In this document: positions 34,418 to 45,997 of the stretch, piece after piece | Position numbering within the stretch: the first letter of the stretch is position 1 | How the letters are laid out: each line of letters starts with the position of its first letter | NCBI RefSeq assembly: GCF_020283565.1 | Contig: NC_060060.1 | Location: 65,891,257 to 65,955,256, forward strand | Direction: 5' to 3' | Length of the DNA: 64,000 nt | From: Trifolium pratense | Lineage: Eukaryota; Streptophyta; Magnoliopsida; Fabales; Fabaceae | The notes under the pieces: generated by a model | Database searches by the model: none | The model's input: only the letters and a program-made list of their open reading frames with translations | What the model was told of the DNA's origin: nothing | Translations under genes and position numbers: made by a program

Positions 34418-34672
34418 CAAACCGGAACACTTTGAGGTTTAAGCCACTTGCATTTGCCTTATCACAAACCGGAACACTTGTTATAAGTGTTCCGGTAACA
34501 ACAACAACAATTCTATGGAAAATATCACAAAACCGGAACACTTGTTATAAGTGTTCCGGTAACAACAAAAAAACTTCTGGAAAATGTTGCAAACCGGAAC
34601 ACTTGTTTAAAGTGTTTCGGTAGTTTTAACGAATAAACCGGAACATTTTTTGAAAGTGTTCCGGTAAATTTA
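34418..34672. repeat. Array of palindromic ccggaacactt units in the right arm
   Basis: Four near-palindromes of the type ccggaacacttgtt...aagtgttccgg occur at about 34466-34496, 34533-34560, 34594-34621 and 34639-34667, spaced 45-67 bp, plus a half unit at 34422. A segment with tgaggtttaagccac and the cttatcacaaaccgg border is itself duplicated (about 34376-34428 and 34431-34478). Confidence 0.75.
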
Positions 34673-34833
34673 ACAAACAGGAAAAGTTTGTTTGAAGGTG
34701 TACAAAGAAAAGTCAAAAAATGACAAAGTAAAAAAAATTTAAAAATAAAAAAAGGGTAAAATGAGAATATTTTAAAATATGTTGGGGTAAAGAGTTAAAT
34801 GTAGGGGTAGAAAAAAAATAATTCTCGTTTCAT

Positions 34834-35639
34834 AGTAGTATTTATTTGGGCCTTTTTGAAATGAAAATGAAAAAAGGATTACTATTAACACCCCTGTTTC
34901 CAGTAACACTCAAACTATTTTGTTTTCGTGAAAGTCTACTTTTGGGGTATGTTTGGTTGGGAGAAGAAATTGAACAATGCGTGGTTTGATGTTTTGGTCT
35001 TCAATCATGTGTTTGCTAATGATTTAAGTGTAATTTCGAAGAAGCTTCCACATCAACATGGTGTCTCACCGAATGTTTGGTGAATGTGTATGCATGATCA
35101 AACATATACCAAATTTGGTAAATGAGTAAATAAATTATTTAGTTTTGAAATTGTAATGGCCGGTCATTTTTTGTTTCTGAAATTCGCGAAATGACAAAAA
35201 TGTCTATAAAATTGAGTTTTGTTCATCAAAATAATCCTTATGTTAATATTGTCTATAAGAGAATATGAGGTGGCACGTTAACGACTTACATGGATGCCAC
35301 ATTAGTTCCATGTAACATAGATAATCTTACCCTACATAATTTGAAAGATCAAAACTAATTTTGAGGATCATCTTGATTTTTGACATCAAGCGACTATATT
35401 CAATGACAATTTTGAAATATTTTTTTACGATTAATCAAAATTTTCATTCATTGTGTGTGGACGGTTTGTGTATCAGATATGAATTAGAAGTCTCACATTG
35501 AATGTAAAAGTAGACATTGAACAACATATAAATAAAATAACTCATGTACCTAATGTCGTAATATTTTGTGTGAAGATGTGATTTCCAACTCAAACATATG
35601 AGGTTGCTCAAAACCTAATGCGATGATCCCTAATGTTGT
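34834..35639. other. Intergenic, mostly unrecognised
   Basis: AT-rich. A short stretch at 35480-35600 with gaagtctcacattgaatg resembles a decayed TRIM LTR. No gene is seen. Confidence 0.35.
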
Positions 35640-36095
35640 GAATCCGAAGAAACCACACCAATAAATCCTTTAGTTTATGGAACAAACGAATAAGCAACCA
35701 AAAAACAAAATGGAATAAGCAATTAAACACAAAAGTTAAAACTATATATGAAAGCGATAAAGAACACAGACAATTTGTTTATCCAGTTTGGTTAAAACAA
35801 CTTAGTCTGGGGAGATAGAGCTCTCTGTTCCACTATCAACACTTTGTTCTTGATTACCAAAACGATTTTCACAAAGAGTTACAAGAAATAGATTTTCCCT
35901 ATTTCTACCTTTTTCCCAAATCTCTTCCCGTGACCAAGAGATTTCAATGATAAGTGTTTCCAAGATGTTGGAATCACTACCCCCAACCCTAGAGATGGTC
36001 CAAGAGAAACCCTAGCCTTAATGTTGGTAAAAAAAAACCTAAAAAAACCTCCACTTTCTCTCTCTGGCGGCTGCAAAACGCAGCAGAAAATAATT
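35640..36095. mobile_element. Possible LTR-retrotransposon fragment
   Basis: The stretch tttatccagtttggtt...cttagtctgggg and the following sequence resemble sequences often found in plant Copia LTRs. There is no coding domain and no second LTR. Confidence 0.25.
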
Positions 36096-36114
36096 TAGCA
36101 TGACCCTACCTAAT

Positions 36115-36298
36115 GGAAAATGCTAAACAGTGCCCCCGGGCACTAGTTAAGCATGTTAAAATAGAAATTCTGTCTCGAAATGCGTGCATTCAATGCCTCA
36201 AAAATATAAAAAGTTGTCTTTTCAATATAAATTTTATTTTTTATTTCCTTTTTAGGTATGCTTAACAAGTGCCCCAGGGGCACTGTTTAGCATGACCC
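36115..36298. mobile_element. Mutator-type MITE, tandem copy 1
   Basis: Starts ggaaaatgctaaacagtg, ends actgtttagcatgaccc. Followed by taccctaat-type spacer tacctaat and the second copy. A 16-bp end remnant (tttagcatgaccc) and the same spacer also precede it. Confidence 0.85.
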
Positions 36299-36306
36299 TA
36301 CCTAAT

Positions 36307-36491
36307 GGAAAATGCTAAACAGTGCCCCCGGGGCACTAGTTAAGCATGTTAAAATAGAAATTCTGTCTCGAAATGCGTGCATTCAATGCCTCAAAAATAT
36401 AAAAAGTTGTCTTTTCAATATAAATTTTATTTTTTATTTCCTTTTTAGGTATGCTTAACAAGTGCCCCGGGGGCACTGTTTAACATGACCC
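36307..36491. mobile_element. Mutator-type MITE, tandem copy 2
   Basis: Differs from copy 1 at only a few positions (one inserted g near 36330, ccgggggc for ccaggggc, taacatgaccc for tagcatgaccc). Followed by ttacctaat. Confidence 0.85.
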
Positions 36492-37870
36492 TTACCTAAT
36501 TACCCCCATAGTCTCCCTCAATTTCCTTAGAAGACCTTAAATTTTAGTTGTAATTTAATTTCTTGAAAGTCTATGTTGTAATTTCTTGAAAGTCTATGTT
36601 TGAATTTTCTTGGAAGACCTTAATTTTAGTTGTAATTTAATTCAAAGTCTATGTTGGAATTTAATTTCTTAAATCTGCAAATTATTTTCAAATGTGCTGC
36701 GGGTTTGGGTTTGGGTGGAAAAAACCCGAACCCAATGGGTGTGGGCGTGGGTGTTGTTTTGCCACCCGAACAGCCTTTGGGTTTGAGTTTGGGTTTGGGT
36801 GATGATTTCGGGTGTGAGTTTGGTAAGTGTCAAACCCGCACTCATGGGCGCCCATTGCCATCCCTACGCGCAGGGGCAACTTCAGGACCAGTTTTCTACT
36901 TCAATTCAAAGACAAATCCCAACACCTAATGTTTAAGCTCCCATCATGGCCCAATAATAGTATCTGAGCAGAAGTAAATTTTGGTGTTGGATAAAAGATG
37001 TGGATAGTCTCACACCTGAAAAATAAATTGCTAGTGTGTCAAGTGAAATAAAAGTCTCACATTAGAAAAAAAGCATATATTAAACAACATATAAATATAA
37101 AGACTCATAACTAATATCTTAAATTTTTAGATGAAAATGTATCTTAAATTTTTAGATGAAAATGTATATGTTAGATATATTTACTATTAGGAGCATACTA
37201 ACATTTTCCTTTTGTCATTAAAATCAAGATTGTTTATACATATGTGTTCCTATGATATAATCTCCCATAAAAAATGAAATTGAGGAATGAATACATGTGA
37301 AAATCGACTAGACAAACAATGTTTCCACGTAATAATATTTTGTCATTACATTTGAGGTTAAAATCTTTAACTTGGTCCCTTCCTCTCTATACCATATATA
37401 CTCTTGATTCAATTTTTGTCCACAAGTCATTTATTATTCAAACGAGACAATAATATTTGTCCAATGAAAAGAAATAAAATGAAAATATGACAAAAACATC
37501 TTAGTTTTGAATTAGTATGAGACATATACATATGATCAAAAAGTACTCCTTTAGTCTTATAACGTAAAATGTTGTTGTGTGGTCCAACGACATCTCACTG
37601 CATCCCATTCCGTGACACTTATATGTATGTAGTCATGTCCAATGCCATCACGGTCTTTTATATTGACGGTGATGATCAAAACTTGTATTTTCCGGGGGTG
37701 TACCGTGCTCAAGGCCTGAGGTGTTTAGGGATTAGGTTAAAAGCAACTTAGGTTCAACTGTTCCGAGTTGATCTATTTATAAAGGTTTTCGATATTGTGT
37801 AGGTCGCTTAGTTAGGAAATTGCTCCCCTGCGTAGTCCATGTTACATCCGAGGTCTAGAGTGGTCTCACC
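36492..37870. other. Intergenic with a gggtttgggt-rich patch
   Basis: 36700-36880 is rich in gggtttgggt and its complement cccgaaccc, then gggcgcccattgccatccct, an end motif common in plant repeats. 36980-37110 resembles decayed TRIM LTR sequence. The open frame 37569-37751 has no recognisable domain. Confidence 0.35.
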
Positions 37871-37959
37871 GTGTTAATAAGGAAGTGGTTGAGATTGTGC
37901 TTAGATAACAGTCATAAGTAGCTGAGTTGGTAACAAATTGGAACGAGTATGAAGAGTAC

Positions 37960-38200
37960 AAGTTGACAGCCCTCAAGCATGTGGCATCTAAGGGCAAAAT
38001 GCTTATGTAATAGTTAGAGATAACAAGAAACATATAACAATCCACGACTCCAAACAACATGAGGCATGTAATTAAGAGCGAAATGCTTAAGATAATTATA
38101 TATAAGAAGAAATATATACATAACACAACCCCAAACAACACGTAGTCTGTCGGAGCAAAATGCTTAAAATAATACTAATCAGAGATAAGAAACATATCGT
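37960..38200. repeat. Three diverged ~80-bp repeats
   Basis: Each unit has a gcatgt/cgtagtct-like start, agggc/agagc(a/g)aaatgctta and aagaaacatata. The copies are strongly diverged. Confidence 0.4.
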
Positions 38201-38424
38201 AGTCCAATATACATATAAAGATTTTTTATATTGTCAATCGATTATAACCGCTAGATCATCCATCACATTTGACTTTAATTATATTTTCCAAACGTAACAT
38301 ATAAATAATTGGTTGTGATTTAGTGTAGTGTAATATTTTACACTGTATATGAAGAAGTGATCAATTCTTTTATAGGGAATTTTTTCGGTTATCATGGTAT
38401 TGGTTCGACATTTTCCCGCCATTA

Positions 38425-38575
38425 GCGATAACTAATCTCCGTCGAGAAATTTGTGGGACATATAGGTGGATTCTCTCCTCCCAACCGAATTTTCTTCATA
38501 CGTATAAGACAGAAATCGAACAACTGACCACATGCTTAAAGAGACCAAGACACTTATCACCGAACCAATTCATCA
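38425..38575 (-). mobile_element. tRNA-derived SINE, copy 1
   Basis: On the minus strand: ttggttcggtgataag (A-box region), ccacatgt...gttcgatttctg (B box), then tctcgacggagattagt. It matches 43712-43875 along its length. Confidence 0.65.
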
Positions 38576-39287
38576 ATGGTTTCTTTATAGGAAATTTGGC
38601 TAAGCTATTGAATTATAAAATTTTATTTGTACAAAATTAAGATAAGACAAACATGATGGCCCATAAATCAGAAAATAAGAGATGAAGGGTGTTCTATTTA
38701 TTTTAAGGGGTATACCAAAGATAAGATTATTGAAAAATTTGTGTCAGAAATTACATCACATCACAAGTCCTTCCGAATTGCATGGATACAATAACAGTCT
38801 GTCATATACCTTGTATTATCCTAGAAGGAAATTACTACCTTGATGAATCTCATTGTTTTATTGCATGGTTCACATGGTTAGACTCATTCATGATTCTGTT
38901 ACATAGCCCCTCCATCTTTGTTGGTTACATGATTTTGTTGTTAAAATTGGAGATAAGGCCAGTTAGATTTGACCCTATTTTCAGTATTGACACAAAAGAT
39001 TGTTCAGACTGAATTCACATGATCAATGATACATCAATTATTTATAATCACTTATAATACATTTTTGAAGATGTTTCACCTACTGATATGAGACTGAGTT
39101 TGAAAGTTGAAACATGTACGACTCCACTCTTCACATTCTTCATACTGTTAGATAATCAATCAATCATATTATTCCTTAATCTCTGATTTAAAGATGAATC
39201 AAGATTGCAGACTCTGTTACTTTTAATTCAGAGGTTTCTCATAGTAACTTACCAGTAAATTTTATGGTCTGTTTGGTTCTATGGAAA

Positions 39288-39392
39288 GAAAGTGAGAGGA
39301 AAGAAAATTACGGAAATCAATGAATGAATATTGACTATAAAGTAGTCTAAGTTCATTCATTGATTTCTGTAATTTTCTTTCCTCTCACTTTC
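39288..39392. repeat. Near-perfect 41-bp inverted repeat with a 23-nt loop
   Basis: Arms 39288-39328 and 39352-39392 begin and end with gaaagtgagaggaaag and its complement, with one mismatch. It would fold into a long hairpin. No flanking duplication was noted. Confidence 0.85.
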
Positions 39393-39399
39393 TCTAATT

Positions 39400-41798
39400 T
39401 TTAACCCTCAAATTCCTAGAAAAAATGGGGCTCTACAAAAAATCGGCGGAAATGTAAGTAAAATCTGGTTAATGATTGTTTTGGTCAAGTTTCAAACTCT
39501 AGTTTAAAAGGTCCAAGTGTATGTTTGTTGATTTTTGTATAGTAAAAATATATTGAAATTTGTATAATCAACTTCTTAGAAATCAAAGATACAGTAGTAC
39601 AATCCTGTTCAAGTAGGGTCCTTTATAAGCAACTTATTAAAAATATAAAAAACGGACATATTTGAATGTTTCCTTAATTAGTACCCTGAAAACACTAGTT
39701 AGTACAACCCGTTAATTCAGAGCTTTAAAATTAATTTAGACATATTTGAATGTTTTTTAGTATAACTCTTTTTAACTTGAAGCTATAATTTGAAGTTTTT
39801 GCCTATAGAATTGATTTTTAGTCATGAACTGTTGTTCAACTTACTTTTACTTGAACGTTTCAAAATATAAATTATTTTACATTCAATTCACCTTCTTTTT
39901 TTTGTAAATCAAATGTATCATCCGCGCGCAACTGCAGTGACTAATCCCTTCGAGGTAATTGAGATTCATTTAAGGGGTTGACCTCTCCCAACAAATACTT
40001 CTACATTCAATTCACTTTTAAATTTAATCCAAATAAATTGTACAATTTAAAATCAGTTTTTAATTTATCAACTTACCAGGTGAGATAGGCTCTGATGATG
40101 TGCACCCATTACAATAGAATGACAGAGCAAGCTTTAGGTGTCTCAGCTTGTCAAAATGTACCAAAATAAAAAACAAGAAGGCTACATTTTTAAAAGGAAA
40201 ACAAGATGACACACATTAATATAGAGAGGATAGAGATATTTATAGTTCAGACATATAAATATTAATATACAGGAGGATAGAGTTTTTTTTTTTACACAAA
40301 GGATGTAAAAGAACGAAGACACGAATGAAGAAATTATGTTGAGACGAGGGAGAAGAATGAGACGATTAGGGTTTTTTCCGGTTTGATAATGGTGTTTGTG
40401 GATGGTGAGGACGAAGAAGGATTAGGGTGTGGAGGTGTTGTGCTTTCTATGCTACTGTTTTTTTTTTTTTTTTTTTGTGCATGAACTTCAATTGTAACCC
40501 CCTCCCCCAGCACAAAATGACATCTGACGTCGTTTTAGGTAAACCTACGTAGGGGATTTGAACACCGGTGACATGTTTTTGAACCTGTTTTACCCCTAAA
40601 CCTGTTTCAAACAACCTGAACCAAAAAAGGCAATACGGCTGGGCCGTGCTCGGATTCTCTATCCACCCGGATAGATGGTTTACATTGTTGAGGATCCAAA
40701 TCCAAACACAAGTGGGCAAAGCTTATGTAAAGTAAAAGTTATTAAATTATGTAAAAGAAAATCTGTTAGATTATGTCCTTTAATTGTTAGTTTAGGAAGT
40801 ACAAGCACAACCATTGAACCGTACAAGTCCAATGCCCCCAAATCTTATGCCCACTTATAGGTCTCTAACACAACTAAATCACAGTACACCCAAACAGTTA
40901 ATAGAAAGTTTCACATTCCTCATGAAAAGCAACCTCCCTCCCTGCCTCCCAACCAAATCCATAATAATCAAATCACTTTCAACTTTTACATGCTTTTATC
41001 AAATCACCATATTCTAAAATTTGATCTAACGATTAAAAGATAAATTTTAAATCTGAAAGATTATAAATTCGAATCCTGCTAATATTCTTAGCGAGAGGTC
41101 TGTTTTAGACCGAGACATTATGCCCTCATCCTAAATTTTCTTTATAAAAAACAAAAGTCACCCAAACCCAATTGTTACACACATCAATAAAATCATACAA
41201 AACCATTTTCTCATTCTCAATGCAACCCTTTCTCAATACATCATTGAAAGCAAACCATACCAATAAGTCCAGTCACAACAAAATAATTAAATAAAAAAAA
41301 ATAAGTGAAAGAAATAAAAAAAGAAAAAATGAAATTACAGTTGTAAAAGCAAACACTATATCACTATGAATAATTAATAAATAGTGTTCCACTTCAACTC
41401 CACATAGCTTTTCTTGCTTTCACTTAAGTAACATCTTTCACTTCACCACCACAATCCTTGTGAACTTTCACTTCACTCACAAATTCCTTACTCACTATTG
41501 GATAAACAAAAGCTATAACAACTTTTTCATTTATTTATTTACTCTTCCTTTTTCTTTTCTCTCTATCTTCTTAGTTGTCACTTGCAGAAACTTTTTTGGT
41601 TTTGGCTACTAAAAAAATCAATACCAAATCATTCCACAAAAATGGTGGATAATACTCCATAGACCTATCAACTAATTAGGCCTATTAACTAACAACAATA
41701 ATAATTTTCCAATTAAAAAAAAATCCTATAATAATCCAATCAGTAATTAATTAAACACCAATCAAATTAATTAATTTTCCTATATGAAAAATCATAAA
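39400..41798. other. Intergenic downstream of the cyclin gene
   Basis: Contains a remnant of the gggtcatgctaa MITE (39670-39712), SINE-like ctaatcccttcgaggtaatt (39935-40010), a poly-T run (40458-40475) after a G-rich stretch (40330-40445), and B-box-like aaattcgaatcctgct (41065). No gene is supported. The last few hundred bases should hold the cyclin 3' UTR. Confidence 0.35.
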
Positions 41799-43313
41799 CT
41801 AAAGTCTTTGTAGCTTTTGTTCTTGACATTCTTCATTGTTTTCATAACCAAGCTTTCTCTTAACTCCTAAACAACCATTAGATTTGTTCTCAACAACATC
41901 ACATGTGGAATTTGTCTCTGTTGATAATAATAAATCCGATGAAGGTGTCTTCTTAACTTTGTTTATCCTCTTTTCTTGTATAACATTGTAACAAGAAAAT
42001 ACCTGTCCCTATAACATAAAACAAAGAAATTAACAAATTAATAAAATTTGTTAAAGTCTTAATAAATTAATTAATATGACTAATTAAACTCACACTCTCT
42101 AGATTTCCCCATGATGAGATTACACTTAACCGAAGATCCATTTCTTTTTTGGTTAATGTGGAATCATAAGCTGCTAATATAGAAGCAGAAGCAATTATAG
42201 ATGGTCTTTGATTCATCAAATTAAACTCTGCATACAAAAAAAATAAAAAATCATTAGTTGGTCTAGTTGCGATTGGTGCTTGACTTGGTACGGAGGACCA
42301 CATTTCGATCCTCGGAACTACGATCGGGAGGAGGCTGAAACCAAAACTGACCTCCGAACCAGATTAGGCGGTCCAATTGGCTGGATACCGGTAGTGAAAA
42401 CCAAAAGAGAAAAAACATTTTTTTAATTATGCAAATTAAAAACTCACATTTTCATTTTATTCATTAAATTACTCAAAATTACCTTTGACCAATGTGACAA
42501 TGTGTTGTGTGGCTTTTGAGATTATTGTTTCTAATCTTGATTCATTGCAGAACTTGGTGAAGAAATAATGCAAATAAGCAAAAGGGGTTGGTAATCCCAT
42601 TTTCCATTCCAAAGTACTCAAAATCAAAAGTTCCATATTTTTGATAACTTTGTTCTCAAATCTATACTCTATTGGATATTCTGATAATGGAGGAACCCTT
42701 TGTTCTTCCATTTTTGCTGCAATTGATAAACATGCCACTGATAGTAATTGTATAGCCCAAGGTTTAGATTCCTGCATAAAATAAAATAAATTAGAAAAAT
42801 CTAAAAAAAATTAAAATTTTGAAAATAAGTGATTAATGAATAAGTGTTAATAAGCTTACATCAATGGATCGTTTTGAAAGAAACCGATCAAAATAAGTGA
42901 TTGATAAATAAGCTGTTTGGTAAGTGAATCCAAATTTTGCTTGTGTCTGAATAAAAAAAATAACAACTTTTAATCAAAAAACAATGTAAGAAGAAAAGGG
43001 TGATTAAAAAGAACAAATTTTGATTAGTTTTATGAAAACTAACATTGAAAATCCAATCAATAGCATTTAAGCGAGCATTTCTGAACCAGAATAAGCTTTT
43101 ACTTGAATCAACATCATCATCAACATCATCATAAGATAAGGATCCAAATCCTGTTTCTTGTTTGAACAAATAATGAATGTATTCTTCTTCATCGTCTAAA
43201 AGAAAACATGGGTTATTGTCATTTTCATCTTGTTGGAAGATGAAGATGGATTCATCTTGTTCATGACAGAGTAGACTAGACAAAGAAAAAGGGGTGTCAA
43301 CAAAACTACCCAT
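41799..43313 (-). CDS. CYCD5: D-type cyclin, CYCD5 type
   Basis: Binds CDKA and drives G1/S entry by promoting RBR phosphorylation. Five exons, minus strand: 43313-43044, 42946-42860, 42771-42483, 42227-42094, 42008-41799, GT-AG throughout, 329 aa. The first Met gives MGSFVDTPFSLSSLLCHEQDE, in which LLCHE is the RB-binding LxCxE motif (residues 14-18). Acidic residues follow. The cyclin box N region runs from about residue 78 (RNARLNAIDWIF, TQAKFGFTYQTAYLSITYFDRF, then SVACLSIAAKMEEQRVPPLS). The C-terminal fold has LLILSTLEWKMGLPTPFAYL and RPSIIASASILAAYDSTLT. The tail GVKRKLGYENNEECQEQKLQ is basic to polar. The order ESKPWAIQLLS and the short length favour CYCD5 over CYCD3. Confidence 0.92.
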
Positions 43314-43420
43314 GTTTGATTTTGAACAAAAATGTGTCTCAAAGGTTGAGACTTTTGTTGTGTTATTTGAATGAAGTTGTCGTTGTAGAAGGTAAGTGTT
43401 GCTAAATAGTAGGAAGTGTT

Positions 43421-43422
<2 letters not shown>

Positions 43423-43460
<38 letters not shown>
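43423..43460. repeat. (GA)n microsatellite in the cyclin leader
   Basis: About 19 GA units, 110 bases upstream of the cyclin start codon, reading (CT)n in the gene's sense. Probably in the 5' UTR. Confidence 0.9.
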
Positions 43461-43463
<3 letters not shown>

Positions 43464-43711
43464 GATTTTGTGGTGAATGGATGCAAGTGAGTGGGGGAAG
43501 TGAAGTAGCGGTTTTGGTGCCGCCAAAATAAACAAACAGAATCAGATTTAATGGGACGTTAATTAGCAGTTACATACAATAATACAATACAATTACAGGG
43601 TTTTCAAAATTGGAAATTTCTTCTTTTTTGTTTTTTTTATAATAAATTGAATTTTTCTATTTTATTATTTTTTGTGTAAAAAAATCTATTTTATTTTTCT
43701 TATGACAAAAA

Positions 43712-43875
43712 TTTAGGTAAGCAATGACTAATCTCCGTCGAGAAACTTGTGGGCATATTAAGGTGGGTTCTCCCCTCGCAACTGAATTTTTTCGATATGC
43801 ATGAACTAGGAATCGAACCACTGACCACATGCTTAAGACAACCAAGATTCTTACCACTTGGACCAATTCATTATT
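43712..43875 (-). mobile_element. tRNA-derived SINE, copy 2
   Basis: On the minus strand: aattggtccaagtggtaaga (A box), gtcagtggttcgattccta (B box), ttgcgaggggagaaccca, then tctcgacggagattagtc. Better preserved than 38425-38575. The 43749-43970 open frame is this repeat. Confidence 0.75.
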
Positions 43876-43889
43876 GTTATTTTTATTTT

Positions 43890-44680
43890 ATTTTTTATTT
43901 TTATTTTTTATTTTTAAAAAAGAGAGGAGTAGCAAAGTACTACTGCCTCAAAAGATATATTTTATTTTAAAAGTAAAATTGTAATTATTAGACTATTATA
44001 TAAAGATAATAATTAGGTAAGATGCATCTCTAAGGGCCAAATTCAAAGTTCATAGTAACGGATAAAATATACAATTATGAATTATCCAATATCCATCAAT
44101 AAAATTCTTACTTAGGAACGTACATGACGGGAGGAAAATAGAAGTGCTGATTGACGGGTTAATTTTAGCTTTTTCTATAAATTCTTTTCAAATTCATGTA
44201 ATCGAGACTCCTCTCAGTGGAATCTCAAAATCTCCTTTTTGATGACATTTTCAGGTTTTGTATACCTAGGAACATTCGTGTAACCATATAATTTTTTTTT
44301 CTTTTTGGGCTTCCGGCTTTGGCCCTCTTTCTCTACCGAAAATAAATTCTTACGTAGGAGTATCGTTAGAAAAAAATTATTACGTATTAGTGAGTGTTGA
44401 CCTCACGCATTTATGCAATTGAATTTAACATCTCTATTATGTAGAAGTAAAATATTTTGGTACACAACACAATATAAGAAATTATGAATATATTGTATTT
44501 TTTATATTAGATATAAAAAATAATTATGCTGGTTAGTTAGCTTGATTAATTAAGCTACTATATTTGATCTAGTCGCGAGAGTATGCATGAAATTTTCTAT
44601 TGTAAACCTAAAAAAAATCGATTAATTGGATTTTCTTATCATGGATTATATAAATTATGTACTCAAATAGACAACTATAT
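43890..44680. other. Intergenic, nothing recognised
   Basis: AT-rich with T runs around 44290. No gene or repeat was identified. Confidence 0.35.
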
Positions 44681-44683
44681 AAA

Positions 44684-44884
44684 TCAAATACGAAAACCAC
44701 CACCGCCTCCTCTCCAATATCCAAACTCTCCTTCTTTTAACATGTAGGCTGTGGGTGGTGGTGCGACGAGTGGCTTTGCCCTTCGCATTACCTCTTTCAC
44801 CCCGTAGGGGTTGCTAACGTCAGATTTGTATGTGACGGTGGCCAGTGTGCTTTCCGACGGCCGTTGCAATGTCGGTGTACTGAC
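44684..44884 (-). other. Orphan open frame of about 66 codons
   Basis: A minus-strand frame ending ...MLKEGEFGYWRGGGGGFRI with a middle part SNPYGVKEVMRRAKPLVAPP. It is noticeably GC-richer than its flanks and not repetitive, but a stop precedes it closely and no ATG starts it. It could be an exon or a gene relic. The family is unknown. Confidence 0.25.
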
Positions 44885-45460
44885 GTTTTGCTTTTAGAAA
44901 CTCGTTTGAGTCTATTACATCTGTTTGAATCTTAAACTCATATGGGTTCGGTCTAGTGGTTTTGAATTAGATGGGTTGTTCTCTGATAGACTGCTTAGGA
45001 ACCTGATTTCATGTACCTGTTGCTTCAATTTTTAATTATTTACAACTTTGTTGAAATCTGCAGGTTTCAAAAATTAAGATTTCGTGTCGGTGCCACCTTA
45101 AAACCTATATTGGTCTTTAGAATTGATTTTGGACTGGTTTATTATCCTCGTCATTATTGATCTTGGACTCTTAATTTGAGAAAGAATGATGTTACCAAAT
45201 CTCTCATTCATAGAAATTTTCATTAGGAAATGAACTATGATTTGTTAAAATGTCCTCCAAATGTTGAGTCTATGGCACCAGATATTCTTGCATGGTCTAT
45301 GCACCCAAAATTTGCTTTTGGTCACACACTCATTTAATTAGCGTGGGCTTCAAAATTGTTTTTTATTATATTATTTTAATTATTTTTTTATGTATTTTCA
45401 TGTTTTGATTTGGTCATGTGAGCACAAAAGAATATTTCCTACGGCACACTACTAAGGTAC

Positions 45461-45654
45461 GAGAAATACTTGGATAGGCACAAACCTAAATCATATTTTA
45501 TTTAGGAACACACACAGATTCAAAAATTTAAATCAAAAATAATATAATCACATCAATCAATATCATTTATTTTTTTTCTCTTTAATTTTTGCTTGTTTAT
45601 GTTAGTGAGCCTAACACTTCATATTTATATTTGTGTCTATCAAAGAATTTTCCA
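45461..45654. mobile_element. hAT-type MITE, copy 2
   Basis: Ends gagaaatacttggataggca and tgtctatcaaagaattttcc, flanked by perfect 8-bp copies of taaggtac (45453-45460, 45655-45662). Same family as 16216-16409. Confidence 0.85.
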
Positions 45655-45997
45655 TAAGGTACATGCTACACCACTTTTTATTTTTCCCTATAGTTTAGGA
45701 CAGCTGTAGGATAATCACTTTTGTCCCATATATGATGGTAAAGGATTGAATTTGGTCTTAGTTTTCATCATGGACATTGTCCACCTTATTTCTGCCTAAT
45801 TCCCCCCCCTCCCATATATATAAGTCCTTGAATCATGACTTTGGCAATGCCAATTTTCATGTCAACTTATTTTGTTGAATAATGCACTTAAAAAGAGGCA
45901 ATAAATATATAATAGTGTTGATCTGAGTCATCTTTCTTTTCTAAATTTAATATGCATTACAATTTAAAATAGCTTAGCTTACCTATAATATATAATA

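Larger units (their letters stand above)
33503..34824. mobile_element. Mutator-type element carrying a NIP7 gene fragment
   Basis: 1322 bp with long inverted arms: from the left end, tctacccctacatttaactc then tttaccccaacatatttt; the right end is its complement. The arms stay similar for about 250 bp on each side and hold palindromes of the type ccggaacacttgtt/aagtgttccgg. A perfect 9-bp duplication (tcgtttcat) marks it as Mutator-like. No transposase is present. The middle (about 33790-34410) is unlike the arms and contains the 3' part of a NIP7 gene, so this is a Pack-MULE-like element. It lies about 180 bp upstream of the CAP-G2 start codon. Confidence 0.85.

Noticed and set aside
34345..34716. 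Open frames on both strands (TGTLVISVPVTTT-like repeats)
   Set aside because: They are translations of the palindromic ccggaacactt array.
36700..36820. gggtttgggt-rich stretch as an interstitial telomere
   Set aside because: The plant telomere unit is TTTAGGG; these words are irregular and alternate with their complement.
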